Notes under the pieces: generated by a model
What the model was told of the DNA's origin: nothing
Database searches by the model: none
The model's input: the letters and a program-made list of their open reading frames with translations, nothing else
Translations under genes and position numbers: made by a program
Assembly (NCBI RefSeq): GCF_042477335.2
Contig: NC_091264.1
Coordinates: 35,341,386 to 35,405,385, forward strand
Direction of reading: 5' to 3'
Length of the DNA: 64,000 nt
Source of the DNA: Ovis canadensis
Taxonomy: Eukaryota > Chordata > Mammalia > Artiodactyla > Bovidae
Part shown: one piece after another, positions 10,177 through 21,324 of the stretch
Layout of the letters: each line of letters opens with the position of its first letter
Position numbering within the stretch: position 1 is the first letter of the stretch

Positions 10177-11561
10177 GAAAAGGCAGAGGAACCAGAGATC
10201 AAATTGCCAACATCTGCTGGATCATGGAAAAAACAAGAGACTTTCAGAAAAACATCTATTTCTGCTTTATTGACTATGCCAAAGCCTTTAACTGTGTGGA
10301 TCACAATAAACTGTGGAAAATTCTGAAAGACATGGGAATACCAGACCACCCGATCTGCCACTTGAGAAACCTGTGTGCAGGTCAGGAAACCACAGTTAGA
10401 ACTGGACATGGAACAACAGACTGGTTCCAAATAGGAAAAGGAGTACGTCAAGGCTGTATATTGTCACCCTGTGTATTTAACTTATATGCAGAGTACATCA
10501 TGAGAAACTCTGGGCTGGAGGAAGCACAAGCTGGAATCAAGATTGCTGGGAGAAATATCAATAACCTCAGATATGCAGATGACACCACCCTTATGGCAGA
10601 AAGTGAAGAACTGAAAAGCCTCTTGATGAAAGTGAAAGAGGAGAGTGAAAAAGTTGGCTTAAAGCTCAATATTCAGAAAATGAAGATCATGGCATCCGGT
10701 CCCATCACTTCATGATGGGGAAATAGATGGGGAAATAGTGGAAACAGTGTCAGACTTAATTTTTCTGGGCTCCAAAATCACTGCAGATGGTGACGGCAGC
10801 CATGAAATTAAAAGACGCTTACTCCCTGGAAGGAAAGTTATGACCAACCTAGACAGCATATTAAAAAGCAGAGACATTACTTTGCCAGCAAAGGTCCGTC
10901 TGGTCAAGGCTATGGTTTTCCCAGTAGTCATGTATGGATGTGAGAGTTGGACTATAAAGAAAGCTGAAAGTGAAAGTGAAGTCGCTCAGTGGTGTCCAAC
11001 TCTTTATGATCCCCTGGACTCTAGCCCAGAACGCTCCTCCATCCATGGGATTCTCCAGGCAAGAATACTGGAGTGGGTTGCCATTCCTTCTCCAGGGGAT
11101 CGAACCCAGCTCGCCTACATTGCAGGCAGACGTTTTAACCTCTGAGCCACCAGGGAAGCCACATAAAGAAAGCTGAGCACCGAAGAATTGATGCTTTTGA
11201 ACTGTGGTGTTGAAGAAGACTCTTGAGAGTCCCTTGGACTGCAAGGAGATTCAACCAGCCCATCCTAAAGGAGATCAGTCCTCAATATTCATTGGAAGGA
11301 CTGGTGTTGAAGCTGACACTCCAGTACTTTGGCCACCTGATGTAAAGAGCTGACTCATTTGAAAAGACCCTGATGCTAGGAAAGACTGAGGGCAGGAGGA
11401 GAAGCGGATGAGAGAGGATGAGATGATTGGATGGCATCACCGACTCAATGGACATGAGTTTGGATAGATGCTGGGAGTTGGTGATGGACAGGGAGTCCTG
11501 GTGTGCTGCGGTTCATGGGGTCCCAAAGAGTCAGACATGACTAAGCAACTGAACTGAACTG
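10177..11561 (+). mobile_element. BovB LINE copy 2 with nested SINE, 10-bp TSD
   Basis: 5'-truncated BovB. The frame at 10158-10715 encodes RT motifs A (YAKAFNCVDH; the usual D is N), B ([11 protein letters not shown]) and C (YADD). The next frame (10738 on) covers ITADGDGSHEIKRR and VMYGCESWTIKKAE before a Bov-tA insertion at 10968. The C-terminal part resumes at 11177 with GTGTTGAAG (stop). AAACTTGTTA is duplicated at 10167-10176 and 11562-11571. The tail is short (CTGAACTGAACTG). Confidence 0.94.
10968..11162 (-). mobile_element. Bov-tA SINE nested in BovB-2, 14-bp TSD
   Basis: Antisense Bov-tA with GTCGCTCAGTGGTGTCC, GGGATTCTCCAGGCAAGAAT, CTCCAGGGGATCGAACCCAG and GAGCCACCAGGGAAGCC. ATAAAGAAAGCTGA is duplicated exactly at 10954-10967 and 11163-11176 inside the BovB RT frame. 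Confidence 0.96.
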
Positions 11562-11821
11562 AAACTTGTTAAGTGAAGGTTTAATGAATATTGTCTGTCT
11601 CTAGTCCCTAGCACCAAAAATGAGGAAGAGGATGGAAGGCAAGAAAACCTGAAAAATTTCAAATAAACATAACATTTTTTCACATACACTACGTGTTCAT
11701 TGTTGGAAAAAACATTTTAAACCAGATAAGTAAAAATAAGAAAGCTGAAAGCATTCATCATCCTGTCCCCAGTCAATTATCATTAACCCATCCAGATTTT
11801 TATCTGTGTCTACATCTCTCA

Positions 11822-12034
11822 TGGATTCCCAGGTGGCTCAGTGGTAAAGAATTTGCCTGCCAATGCAGGAGATGCTGGTTTGATTCCTGGGTTGAAAAGA
11901 ACCCCTGGAGAAGGAAATGACAACTCACTCCAGTATTCTTGCCTGGGAAATTCCATGGACAGAGGAGCCTGGCAGACTCCGCTACAGTCCTTGAGGTCAC
12001 AAAAGGGTCAGACACAGCTTAGCAACTAAACAAA
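11822..12034 (+). mobile_element. Bov-tA SINE
   Basis: GGATTCCCAGGTGGCTCAG head through CTCCAGTATTCTTGCCTGGG to TTAGCAACTAAACAAA. The flanks ACATCTCTCAT (11811-11821) and ACATCTTTCAT (12035-12045) form an 11-bp duplication with one mismatch. Confidence 0.92.
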
Positions 12035-12043
12035 ACATCTTTC

Positions 12044-12098
12044 ATATATATATATGTATATATATGTATATACATATATATGTATGTGTATATATACT
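12044..12098. repeat. AT/TATG microsatellite
   Basis: Alternating TA dinucleotides with TATG interruptions, directly 3' of the Bov-tA. Confidence 0.9.
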
Positions 12099-12384
12099 TT
12101 AACAAAAAATCAATGCCCTTAATGTTTTATAATTTGCTTTTAAAAAATACAATAAACCATGAACATCTTACTATGTAATATTACATTTTGTAATCATTTA
12201 AGTGACTGTCTAACAGTTTAGCTTGTAGCTGTACCAGGAGGCCCTGCTTTACCAATTCCCTATTGCTGGACATTAGGTTCTTTCCAACTTTTCACTATTA
12301 TTTATAAAAACATAGCTAAGAATGTCTTTATCACTAAATCTTTATGCTTGTTATTTCCTCATACAAGTGAAAATATTATCATGA

Positions 12385-12545
12385 TTAAACATTGCCAGTA
12401 TTTATCGAATGCCCTCACTATGCCAGGATGTTTAACATTACTTTATTTAATCCTCCCTCAAACCCTGTTATTACTAGATGAAGAAACAATTTAGAAGATA
12501 ATGAGTAATTTGCCTGAGAGAAACTGCTGTTAGTCACGTCTTTAC
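12385..12545 (+). repeat. MIR fragment
   Basis: CAGTATTTATCGAATGCCCT, CACTATGCCAGGATG, TTTAATCCTCCCTCAAACCC, TACTAGATGAAGAAAC and GTAATTTGCCTGAG follow the MIR sense order. Confidence 0.7.
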
Positions 12546-12819
12546 TGTTTTTGATACATATTGCCAAAACATCTTCTGAAAACACACTTTGGAGTGCTTC
12601 AGGGAATAACTAGGAACCTGCTTCGTCAGGTAAACCCTCTATTAAGGGAGATACTACACAGTCTCCTTTTGTAAATGATTCCCATATTTTATTGACTGGT
12701 CAACAATTTGTTTTTCCCTTATGTTTACCCAGAACCTTTGCGATAGTTTTATCATCTTGTACTTCCTGGCTGTGTTTTTTGACTTGCTCTCTAAATGAAC
12801 CACACTCCAGAGAGGCAGA

Positions 12820-13070
12820 GTTCTAAAGTTCTAAATAATTTAGGACTCCTGGGTTCAGAGTCCTAAACCACAGACTTGCCTGAGTTCGTCTCCTTTCCTG
12901 AGGTAGGGTCCTCAGGCATACAGGTTCACTCACCTTAGCCTTGGGGTCCTTATGAAATAACAAAGATAGTATTGACCTAACTCATCTCCTAGGTTATAAT
13001 GGGAGGAGAAAATGGAATTGAGAGAGCTTTGCAAGCTGGAAAGAACAATGGAAGGTATTGTTAACAGTAC
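12820..13070 (-). repeat. Probable MIR fragment
   Basis: GACTCCTGGGTTCAGAGTCC followed by a CCTTAGCC...GACCTAACTCATCTCCTAGG segment and GAGAGCTTTGCAAGC match antisense MIR spacing but are weak. Confidence 0.4.
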
Positions 13071-13107
13071 CAACATCATCTTCCTTATCACGAACCTTAA
13101 ATCTATT

Positions 13108-13316
13108 GTGCTAAGTCGTTTCAGTCATGTCTGACCCTTTGCATCCCCATGGACTGAAACTCATCAGACTTCTCTATCTATGGGATTCTCCAGGCAAGAA
13201 TACTGGAGTGGGTTGCCATTTCCTCTTCTAGGGGATCTTCCCAGCCTAGAGATCAAACCCGCATCTCTTATGTCTCCTGCATTGACAGGCAAGTTCTTTA
13301 TCACTAGCACCACCAG
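13108..13316 (-). mobile_element. Bov-tA SINE, 10-bp TSD
   Basis: GTGCTAAGTCGTTTCAGTCA head in antisense, GGATTCTCCAGGCAAGAATA and TCTAGGGGATCTTCCCAGCC. TAAATCTATT is duplicated at 13098-13107 and 13317-13326. Confidence 0.93.
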
Positions 13317-13391
13317 TAAATCTATTACCTGGTTCTTTATTCAGGATTGAGCTGTTTTAATAAGTAAAAGTAATCAGAAATGAAAAAATAG

Positions 13392-13527
13392 GAGGAATTC
13401 CCTGGCGGCCCAGTGGTTAGGATTCCGTGCTTCCACTGCAGGAGGCACAAATTTGATCTCTGCTCAGGGAACTGAGACCCTTCAAGCCCTGCAGAAAGGC
13501 CCAAAAAAGAAAGAAAAAAAAAAAAAG
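13392..13527 (+). mobile_element. CHR-2-type SINE
   Basis: GGAATTCCCTGGCGGCCCAG, GGTTAGGATTCCGTGCTTCC, ATTTGATCTCTGCTCAGGG and AACTGAGACCCTTCAAGCC, then an A-rich tail (AAAGAAAGAAAAAAAAAAAA). Confidence 0.85.
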
Positions 13528-13779
13528 AATGAGAGGAAAAAAAAGCATAAAAGAGGGAAAGGAAGATATGAAAAACAGAGGTCAGAAAGGAATGGACTGT
13601 GGCATTAGGAGACACTTAATAGAACACCCAGTAAGGAAGAGCAATTAATTGACATTCCAAACAAGCTGAATAAAACTGGATTATACATTCCAGTGCCTGC
13701 ATTCAGAGGACAGTGCATTAGAGAAAGTACTTATGGGAAACCTAGCCAGACCTGTATAAACCTGTGGGCTGCAGCCATA

Positions 13780-13865
13780 ACAACTTTGCATCTCATTTTC
13801 TTAATCTTTAAAATGAAGAAGTTGGATTATATACTTGGACCCTTTTAGTTCTGAATTCTACAACT
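13780..13865 (-). repeat. MIR-like fragment
   Basis: TCTCATTTTCTTAATCTTTA, AAATGAAGAAGTTGGATTAT and GGACCCTTTTAGTTCTGAAT match a common antisense MIR core. Confidence 0.55.
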
Positions 13866-14519
13866 ATCAGAATTCTTTCTTCCCAAATTCCTTTGTCCTC
13901 AGGACTTTGAAATTTTCTTATCCTCTTTCTAAGACCCTGGAGTTTAAGAAAACTGAAATCTCACCCTCCAGGGAGAGAAGACTAGATTAACAGCTTCTGG
14001 TATCTGTTATTCCAGGTGTGGTCCAAGACATATTCGTCTTTCAGGCAACCACAACCCAGGCTTTACTGGAGATACTGTTCCTATTACCAGCACGGTCTAG
14101 TGAGTTTGGGAAAATCCACTTCACAGAGTGGAATTTTTAAATTTAATGTCTGCTTGGTAATCAGTCATTTCCAATGAAAAGAAAAAAAAGAGGTTAATTT
14201 AATAATAAAGCAGAAGATTAAAGTTAGCGTCTGAGTCAGGAAGAATTCTAAAGCAAGCACAAAGAGAAAGGAAAATGGGTAACTGATATTAAGCATGATA
14301 CGTCAGAAAGAAATTTGAATGGTTTCTAAATGGAATTATTTTCTCACTTAATTTCTTAAAGATGCATTTCCCATCCCTTCCCCCAGGATGGATAGGAGAC
14401 TAATGGCTTCCCTCCCCTCCCTTGTTTATATCTGAGAATGTCATTTCACTGCCAAATTATTCTAACATTATTACTTGGCCTTTAAAAGGCAAAGTGGGAT
14501 GTTTCTATGAATTGAGACT
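13866..14519. other. Unassigned unique sequence
   Basis: No repeat or exon recognised. Confidence 0.4.
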
Positions 14520-14550
14520 GTAAAAATGCAAATGCAAGTTTACAAAGCTG

Positions 14551-15055
14551 TTGGTGGTGGGGAGGGGAACTGAGCCCAGAAGAGTGGGTCCTGAGGTTCA
14601 GACTGGTTTTCCCATTCTGTTGGAATCAACAAAAGTGGTTCCGCCTGGGTATCTCAGATTCTTTGCACAGAAAATTGGAGCCTATTCTCTTGAAGTCTAT
14701 CATGTTAGATTGAAAAGCTTTGTCTTAAATAATTTAAACAAGAAGTTGGGCAATGATTCCTGTGAAGAAATCCAATTCCTGGAACCAAATGGACGAGAAA
14801 ATGTTTAGAAACTGATAGATGGCTACGTGTCTTGTAAGAGGTACTTTGGAAAGAAATTTATTGGAAACCATGGGAACGAAATAAAGATGATTGGAGTGGA
14901 TGGTCTCCATTACAGAGGCTGACCTGGATTTTATGGGGTTACCCTGAAGATTTCTACTGTGGGGAAATACCCTGGAAGTGGCTGGGCCAACCTCGTCATC
15001 ACTGGAGGCACGCAGAAGAAAGGCAGGATTGACTGTATCTGTCTTTGGTGAACAC
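14551..15055 (+). pseudogene. Unidentified coding-like remnant with two in-frame stops
   Basis: One frame reads as protein-like from 14551 to about 15050, broken by TAG at 14806-14808 and TGA near 14922. The first part has PPGYLRFFAQKIGAYSLEVY and EEIQFLEPNGREN; after the first stop it continues in the same frame with KLIDGYVSCKRYFGKKFIGN and then GFYGVTLKISTVGKYPGSGW. Composition looks coding rather than repeat-derived, and an AATAAA lies downstream at 15281-15286. I do not recognise the protein. It could be a decayed processed copy, a lone old exon, or chance. No poly-A tail or duplication was found. Confidence 0.35.
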
Positions 15056-15060
15056 TCTGG

Positions 15061-15530
15061 AAAGAGTCACAGAGCTGGGATCAGGCCAGCCTCACGTGCC
15101 CTCACTTTGCAGAAACCGGGGGAAAAAAGATGGTAGTTAGGAAGAACAGAGGTGTCCTGGGAACCCAACTGGAGGGGACAAAGGAAGGAGAAGTATAGTT
15201 AAGTCCAGCACATCAGTTACAACAGTCCTGCTCTGTGTAAGTCTGAGCTTCAGGGTCTCTCTCAGCCTCCCCAACAAGGGGAATAAACAATTACCCCTTC
15301 AGCTTGCCCTGAAATCCCCGTCTATCTCCCTAAGAGCAAAAATGCAGATCCTGGTACAAAAGCAAATGAGTAGTTCTTGGGAATGTTGGAATAAATTAAA
15401 CCTTAATTACTCATGAGTAGTCCTGGAAAAGAGTAGTCCTGGAAAATCTGTATTTACCAGAAGCTATCCTTTTTTGCATGAATTCTGATGAAATAGGTAT
15501 AGTTATTTCCACAGCAACAGTGGAGAAAAT
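15061..15530. other. Unassigned sequence downstream of the coding-like remnant
   Basis: No repeat recognised. It contains AATAAA at 15281-15286 that could be the remnant's polyadenylation signal. Confidence 0.4.
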
Positions 15531-16200
15531 GCGATGGGAAATGCTTGCAAAGGGTGTCATTCATTAATGTAATTAACAAGTGTTTATTGCAGCAACATGG
15601 ATTGGATGGACCTAGAGAGTGAAGTAAGTCAGTCAAAGACAAATACCATATGATATCACTTATATGTGGAATCTAAAAAAAAAAAAAAATATTGGTACAA
15701 ATGAACTTATTTACAAAACAGAAACAGATTCATAGACTTAGAAAACAAACTTATGGTTACCGAAAGGGAAGAGGGGGGTAGGAATTAACATATACACAGT
15801 GCTATATGTACAATAGCTAGTCAACAAGGACCTACTATATAGCACAAGGAACTCTACTCAACATTCTGTAATAACCTACATGAGAAAAGAATCTGAAAAA
15901 AACTAGATTTATGTGTATGTATAACTGAACCACTTTTCTGTGTACCTGAAAGTAGCGTAACACTGCAAATCAACTATACTTCAATAAAAAATAAAAATTA
16001 TTTGCTGCACAGCAGAAACTAACAGAACATTGTAAAGCAACTCTACGCCAATAAAAACTAATTAATAATTTTTAAAAGTTTTTACAAACAAATGTTTACT
16101 GAGCACCCTCTCTGTGCAAAGTCCTAGACTTGAAGTGGAGACCTTCAAAGAAGCTTAAGACCACATCACTGCCCTCAGGGTCTGATAGCACAACTTGAGA
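15531..16200 (+). repeat. L2/MIR-type end split by an L1
   Basis: ATTCATTAATG...AACAAGTGTTTATTG on the left, and ACAAATGTTTACTGAGCACCC, CTGTGCAAAGTCCTAGAC and CTGCCCTCAGGGTCTGATAG on the right, follow the old L2 3' order. The young L1 at 15590-16087 lies in the middle. Confidence 0.55.
15590..16087 (+). mobile_element. L1 3' end, probable 14-bp TSD
   Basis: Starts in the ATGGATTGGATGGACCTAGAG part of the L1 3' region, then GATATCACTTATATGTGGAA, ATGAACTTATTTACAAAACA, AAGGACCTACTATATAGCA and CTATACTTCAATAAAAAAT. A second similar tail (CAGAAACTAACAGAACATTG...CCAATAAAAAC) follows. Flanks ACAAGTGTTTATTG (15576-15589) and ACAAATGTTTACTG (16088-16101) differ at two sites. Confidence 0.85.
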
Positions 16201-16201
16201 C

Positions 16202-16752
16202 CTAAGTAAGTCCTAACCTGTAGAAAAGAGAACACTTACCAGAAGGCAAGACATGATGCTCAGTGAAAAGTAAAATTGATTCTAAGTGATTCAAGAAGTC
16301 AGAGGAGAGAGTAGAGCTTTGAAGAGGCTCAAAGCTACCCCAAGAAGGGTCAAGAAGCACAGACAATGCAAAAGAGGATGTTGGGACTGGGGCCAGGAAG
16401 GAACCCTGACAGTGGGTAGCTAGAGGATAAAGACACACAACACAGGAAAATGAAACTTGGAGCAAGGAGCTCCACAAGAGGATTCACAGCTGGGAATCAG
16501 GCCAGCACAACCCAGCCACCATGCCTAGTGAGGCAGTCTGGTAAAGCAGAAACAGCGGGCTTGTTATCAGGACAGCCGCGAGTCAGATTAATAGCTGTCT
16601 TGTGTTGGGTTCAAGGCAGTGCCATGATGCCCTTGTTTGTAATTTTGGGATAAAACCTCTATCTCATGGGATAAGAGACATAACCGTGAGCCTGACTCAT
16701 GGTAATATCATCACATGAGCTCAGTTCCTTTCCCTGACATTCAGATCCTTAC
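16202..16752. other. Unassigned unique sequence
   Basis: No repeat or exon recognised. Confidence 0.4.
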
Positions 16753-16759
16753 ACACACA

Positions 16760-16797
<38 letters not shown>
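16753..16797. repeat. CA dinucleotide microsatellite
   Basis: About 20 CA units with one early interruption (CAGACA). A likely polymorphic marker. Confidence 0.97.
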
Positions 16798-16800
<3 letters not shown>

Positions 16801-17021
16801 CCCCAAGAAGCTAGGAAGAGAAAGGACATTCATCATAGGTTCCTGTCTAACTTGATCTATAACTCAGTGCTGTAAACTGTCTTTGGAAGAGTGAAATGAG
16901 GACTCTTAATGTATAGGGTTAGAACATCTTTTAGGTTGTTTAAAGAAAACCCACTATTGGGAGTAACATAGAAAACAGACATTTTATGTGTACCTGGAAC
17001 GGAGGACATTCTCTATGTCTG

Positions 17022-17072
17022 AGTTGCTGCTGCTGCTGCTGCTAAGTCGCTCCAGTCGTGTCCGGCTCTGTT
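17022..17072 (-). mobile_element. Bov-A2 3'-end fragment
   Basis: Antisense tail GCTGCTGCTGCTGCTGCTAA followed by GTCGCTCCAGTCGTGTCCGG, then the similarity stops. Only the final 50 bp of a Bov-A2 remain. Confidence 0.8.
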
Positions 17073-17521
17073 AGCACTCTACAAATGAGAGTATTGTTAG
17101 CAAATTAAGATCTGTGTAGCTGTGGTCTCTGTCTTCCCTCACCCTCAATATTCCATTTAGTCTAATAACTGCAACAGCATTGATTATTTCTTAGAGTTGA
17201 GTTCTAGTAATTCCTCCTCCAAGTCTAGCAATTTCCCCTCATTCTTGATCATTATTACCCAAAAGCAGTGATGCTTTTAAGAGGCATTCTCCTCCATACA
17301 GTTAGGGTTCTCAAACAAATCTGCATTCTTATTTGTTTCCATGGACAGATCCTAAAGCTCAGATGAAAGGGAGATGGTGATGTTGAAGAAGAAGAAAATT
17401 TCATGGCTATACACCCATATGAAAGTACTGAGCACTGTACTTAGGTTTTATGTCTCAGACACAAGATTTGTGGACTAAGAACTGGTTTCTGTCCCCTGAG
17501 CTTTTTGGCATCCTCCTTTTA
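17073..17521. other. Unassigned unique sequence
   Basis: No repeat or exon recognised; a GAAGAAGAAGAAAA purine run lies near 17383. Confidence 0.4.
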
Positions 17522-17528
17522 TACCATT

Positions 17529-17708
17529 GGCTTCCCTGGTGGCTCAGACGGTAAAGCGTCTGCCTGCAAAGCAGCAGATCCAGGTTCGATTCCTGGGTCG
17601 GGAAGATCCCCTGGAGAAGGAAATAGCAGTCCACTCCAGCACTCTTGCCTGGAAAATCCCATGGATGGAGGAGCCTGCTAGTCTATAGTCCATGAGGTCT
17701 CAAAGAGT
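17529..17708 (+). mobile_element. Bov-tA SINE, 7-bp TSD
   Basis: GGCTTCCCTGGTGGCTCAGA head with GTAAAGCGTCTGCCTGC and GGTTCGATTCCTGGGTCGGG promoter boxes, ending at GTCTCAAAGAGT. TACCATT is repeated at 17522-17528 and 17709-17715. The usual GGACAC end is missing. Confidence 0.9.
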
Positions 17709-17715
17709 TACCATT

Positions 17716-18889
17716 TAGCTATTCTGGAAAAGATCATTGTCAATAAGAACTAAAATGTTTGACCTCAGGGTTCTAGCACATAACATTTAGAATATGCAGT
17801 AAGGATTAATTTCAACAGACTTCATGTCACAGGCTCAGGTATGCTAAAGTAGTTCAAAACTTTGCCCCTCTTAGAATTCTGCCTACAGTTTCGATAAACT
17901 GCTCTAAGAACTCAGATCGATTATCCAAAGAGCTACATATCTTTTCATAGGACGATAGCACACATTTTCCTCCACTCTGCTTTTAAATAAAAATAGAACT
18001 TAAAAGTTAAATTTTAATAGCATGTCAGAAAAAATGTAGAAAACTTGGAAAAGGGAAAAAAATACTAAATATTCTTCCAATGAAATATTTCATAGTGGAC
18101 CTTTTTGAGTTATTCAATGCCATAGGATCTGTGACTTCCATTGTCTTTGAGCCACTTTACAACTTTATAAATTACAGAAAACTGACAGCAATGCAAGTGA
18201 ATCTTGTTACTAAAGATGTAAGTGAAAACTGTCCAGTGGAAATTCATTCAGTTTCTCCCTAGTGGAAGACACCGGTTTTGGATTTATTAGAAAATCCACT
18301 TCAGTATTACTGATTGCCTATTTAAATGTCTGCTCTATGGAGTTTTCTTTGAACTGGTTGTGACATCTTACTGGTTTACTCATTAATCGATGACTTACGT
18401 AAAATGTTTGACATGTGTTCACTTTACAGTTTTAAGAGAGTCATAATTTTACCATTTTGAAATGCTTTATCACTGGAAAGGGATAAAAATTATTGATAGC
18501 TAGTTCTGTACTTTAAAGAATGAGCAAAAAATTAGAGCGTGACTTCTTTAATACATGTCAGTGGATAGATTTACTGATGATAATTCTTATCAAGTCCTCC
18601 CAAAGAACTGTAAAATCCCTCTCAGTGTATTTCCATCTGGTTATTTTCCTCAAAAAAATCTATCAGTTCAATTTTTTCCCTAAAGAAAAAATTCACCTGG
18701 ACCATCCTTTCTCCACTTCTACTGAGAGTGATTTATTCCACTGTGGTCCTGAGATTTTCCTTTCGATTCCCATATTTCTGGTCCCAAGTTTTCCTCTTAC
18801 TTTGTTTAACCTCTTATTTTTGAGAGGCATATCCTACAGTATCATTTGAGAAAGAATTTACAGGGAATAAATTTCTCGACACATTGCTA
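17716..18889. other. AT-rich unassigned stretch
   Basis: No repeat or exon could be named. The 109-codon frame at 18520-18849 has no motif I know. Confidence 0.4.
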
Positions 18890-20160
18890 GCCTTAAAACA
18901 CAGATGTATTCAACTGTTACCCCTGTTTTGCTAGTTTGACTGGGTATAGAACACAGCTCCCCCGCTATGTACAGAAATAAGTGTAATTATTTCTTTAAAA
19001 TTGTGAATGTTTTTCCATTGTTTTTTTTTTTTTGCCTCCTATTTGTATACTGAGAAGATAAATACCATTCTTATTCTTCTAGAAATGATCTAGAAGATAA
19101 CTTTTCCTCCTGTGAACATTTCAGTTGTTTCTCTTTATTTCCATTTATGGATATTTCATGATGAAGCATATTGGTATGAATCACCTTTTTTTCTTTCATT
19201 GTACTGGGGCCTTGGTGTATTTTTTCTGTCAAAAAAGCTCAAATTCTACTCTTGTGAAATGTTTACTTGTGTTACTATTACTGATATTTTGATACTCTTC
19301 TCCCTGCCATCATATTTTTTTTTAAATTTCTATTTCTGGAATTCTTTTTATCTACTAGGTTGATTGCCCAAGATTCTTAATTTTTCTCTGTTTTTCAGGG
19401 CTTCTTTTACTCTTTGTTCTACATTCAAGAATATTTTTTCTAACTTTATTTTCAAACTTTTCTTTATTTTCCTTCTCTCATATTTTAAATTTCTAAGAAT
19501 TCTTCTCATCTTGAACTGCTCCTTTCACCAGGATGTTGGTCTTTATTGTTGTTTGGTTAAGAGTATCCTACTGTTATAGTTTTCCTATGAGTTTGCATGT
19601 TTGTCTGTGTTTCTAAATCAGAACTAATTACTAAAATTTATTAACTGTCTTTAGGCCATGAAGATTTTTTCCTTTGATTGATATTAGTACAGTGCATTAT
19701 GATAATATATGTCAAATACTTAGCTTTCAAGATAAACTTAATTTGCTGTATTTTAATGTCTTGTTGAATTATATGTTTTTAATATTTAATACAATATTTT
19801 TCAGCTTTATTCTTAAGTGAGATTGGATGTTAGGTTTCTTCTTTAGTGCTATCTTTGTAAGATTTTGATACAACGTTTTGGTTTTCTAAAAATAATTTGA
19901 AATCTTTGTTTATTTCTCTGTGCTCTGCAACAAGTTAAATAGCACTGGAATTATCTGTTACTTAAAAATTTGAAGCAACTCATCCATGAAGCAATCTAGG
20001 CTGTATTTTCAGTAGTGGCCAGTGGGTACAGAAGTCAAGGAGGTGGGTGGTAGATCTTTAATAATCTTTTCCATTTCTTTTGTGGTGGTTGTTCTCTTTC
20101 ATATCTTTGTATCTTCTGAAATTAATTCTGTTACTTAGAAAATGATCTCATTCAAGTCTC
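18890..20160 (-). repeat. Probable ancient L1, antisense, strongly decayed
   Basis: T-rich sequence with the landmark order of an antisense old L1: TTTGACTGGGTATAGAACAC, a TTTTTCCATTG...GCCTCCTATTTG part, TTCTTTTTATCTACTAGGTT, TTTTGATACAACGTTTTGG, CATCCATGAAGCAATCTAGG and TAATCTTTTCCATTTCTTTT. No coding frame survives. The family is not certain. Confidence 0.45.
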
Positions 20161-20206
20161 CAAATACATTTAAAGACATATTTAATAGTGCTTTAATATT
20201 AAATAT

Positions 20207-21318
20207 TTCAAGAAAAACATCTACTTTTGCTTCAGTGACTACACTAAAGCCCTTGACTGTGTGGATCACAACAAATTGTAGAAAATTCTTAAAGAGATGG
20301 GAATTCCAGATCAAGGTCTTTTCCAACGAGTCAGCTCTTTGCATCAAGTAGTCAAAGGTAGGTCAAGAAGCAACAGTTAGAACCAGACATGGAACAACGG
20401 ACTGGTTCAAAATTGGGAAAGGAGTACATCAAGGCTGTATATTGTCACCCTGTTTATTTGACTTATATGCAGAGTGCATCATGCGAAATTGCCATGCTGG
20501 ATGAAGCACAAGCTGGAATCAAGATTGCCAGGAGAAATATCAATAACCTCAGATTCACAGATGACACCACCCTTATGGCAGAAAGCAAAGAGGAATTAAA
20601 AAGCCTCTTGATAAAACTGAAAGAGGAGAGTGAAAAAAGACGACTTAAAACTCAACATTCAAAAGCAAAGGTCATTGCATCCAGTCCCATCACTCCTGGC
20701 AAATAGATGAGAAAACAACAGAAAAAGTGACAGACTTTATTTTCTTGGGCTTCAAAATTCCTGCGGATGGTGACTGCAGCCATGAAATTAAAAGACGCTT
20801 GCTCCTTCGAAGAAAAGCTATGACAAATCTAGACCGCATATTAAAAAGCAGAGACATCACTTTGCTGACAAAGGTCCATATAGCCAAAACTATGGTTTTT
20901 TCAGTAGTCATGTATGGACATGAGAGTTGGACCACGAGGAAACCTGAGTGCCAAAAAATTGATGCTTTTGAACTGTGGTTTTGGAGAAAACTCTTGAGAG
21001 TCCCATGGACTGCAAGGAGATCTAACCAGTCAGTCCTAAAGAAAATCAATCTTAAATGTTCATTGGAAGGACTGATGCTGAGGCTGAAGCTCCAAGACTT
21101 TGGCTACTTGATGCAAAGAGCTGACTCGTTGCAAAAAACCCTGATGCTGGGAAAGACTGAAGACAAGGAGAAGGGTATGACAGAGGATGAGATGGTTGAA
21201 TGGCATCACCAGCTCAATGGACATGAGTTTAAACAAGCTTGGGAGATGCTGAAGGGCAGGGAAGCCTGGTCTGCAGTCCATGGGGTCACATACAACTGAG
21301 TAACTGAACAAGAACAAC
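20207..21318 (+). mobile_element. BovB LINE copy 3, decayed, with internal inverted segment
   Basis: 5'-truncated BovB starting in RT motif A (CTTGACTGTGTGGATCACAA). At 20315-20357 about 43 nt are the reverse complement of this element's own 3' part at 21108-21150, replacing the expected CCACCTGACCTGCC segment. Motif C reads FTDD instead of YADD. The frame at 20727-21299 still encodes the C-terminal RT region. The tail is GAACAAGAACAACAA rather than ACTGA. A possible 6-bp TSD AAATAT lies at 20201-20206 and 21319-21324. Confidence 0.9.
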
Positions 21319-21324
21319 AAATAT

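Larger units (their letters stand above)
11665..12395 (-). repeat. Ancient LINE remnant (L1M 3'-like), interrupted
   Basis: Decayed but ordered landmarks of an old mammalian LINE tail in antisense: GATAAGTAAAAATAAGAAAG, a CCCAGTCAATTATCATTAACC part, AACCATGAACATCTTACTAT, CCAATTCCCTATTGCTGGAC and TTTCCAACTTTTCACTATTA. A Bov-tA (11822-12034) and an AT microsatellite interrupt it. The family name is uncertain. Confidence 0.45.

Noticed and set aside
17529-17708. tRNA gene (A and B box-like sequences)
   Set aside because: These boxes are the tRNA-derived head of a Bov-tA SINE; no cloverleaf with an acceptor stem is present.
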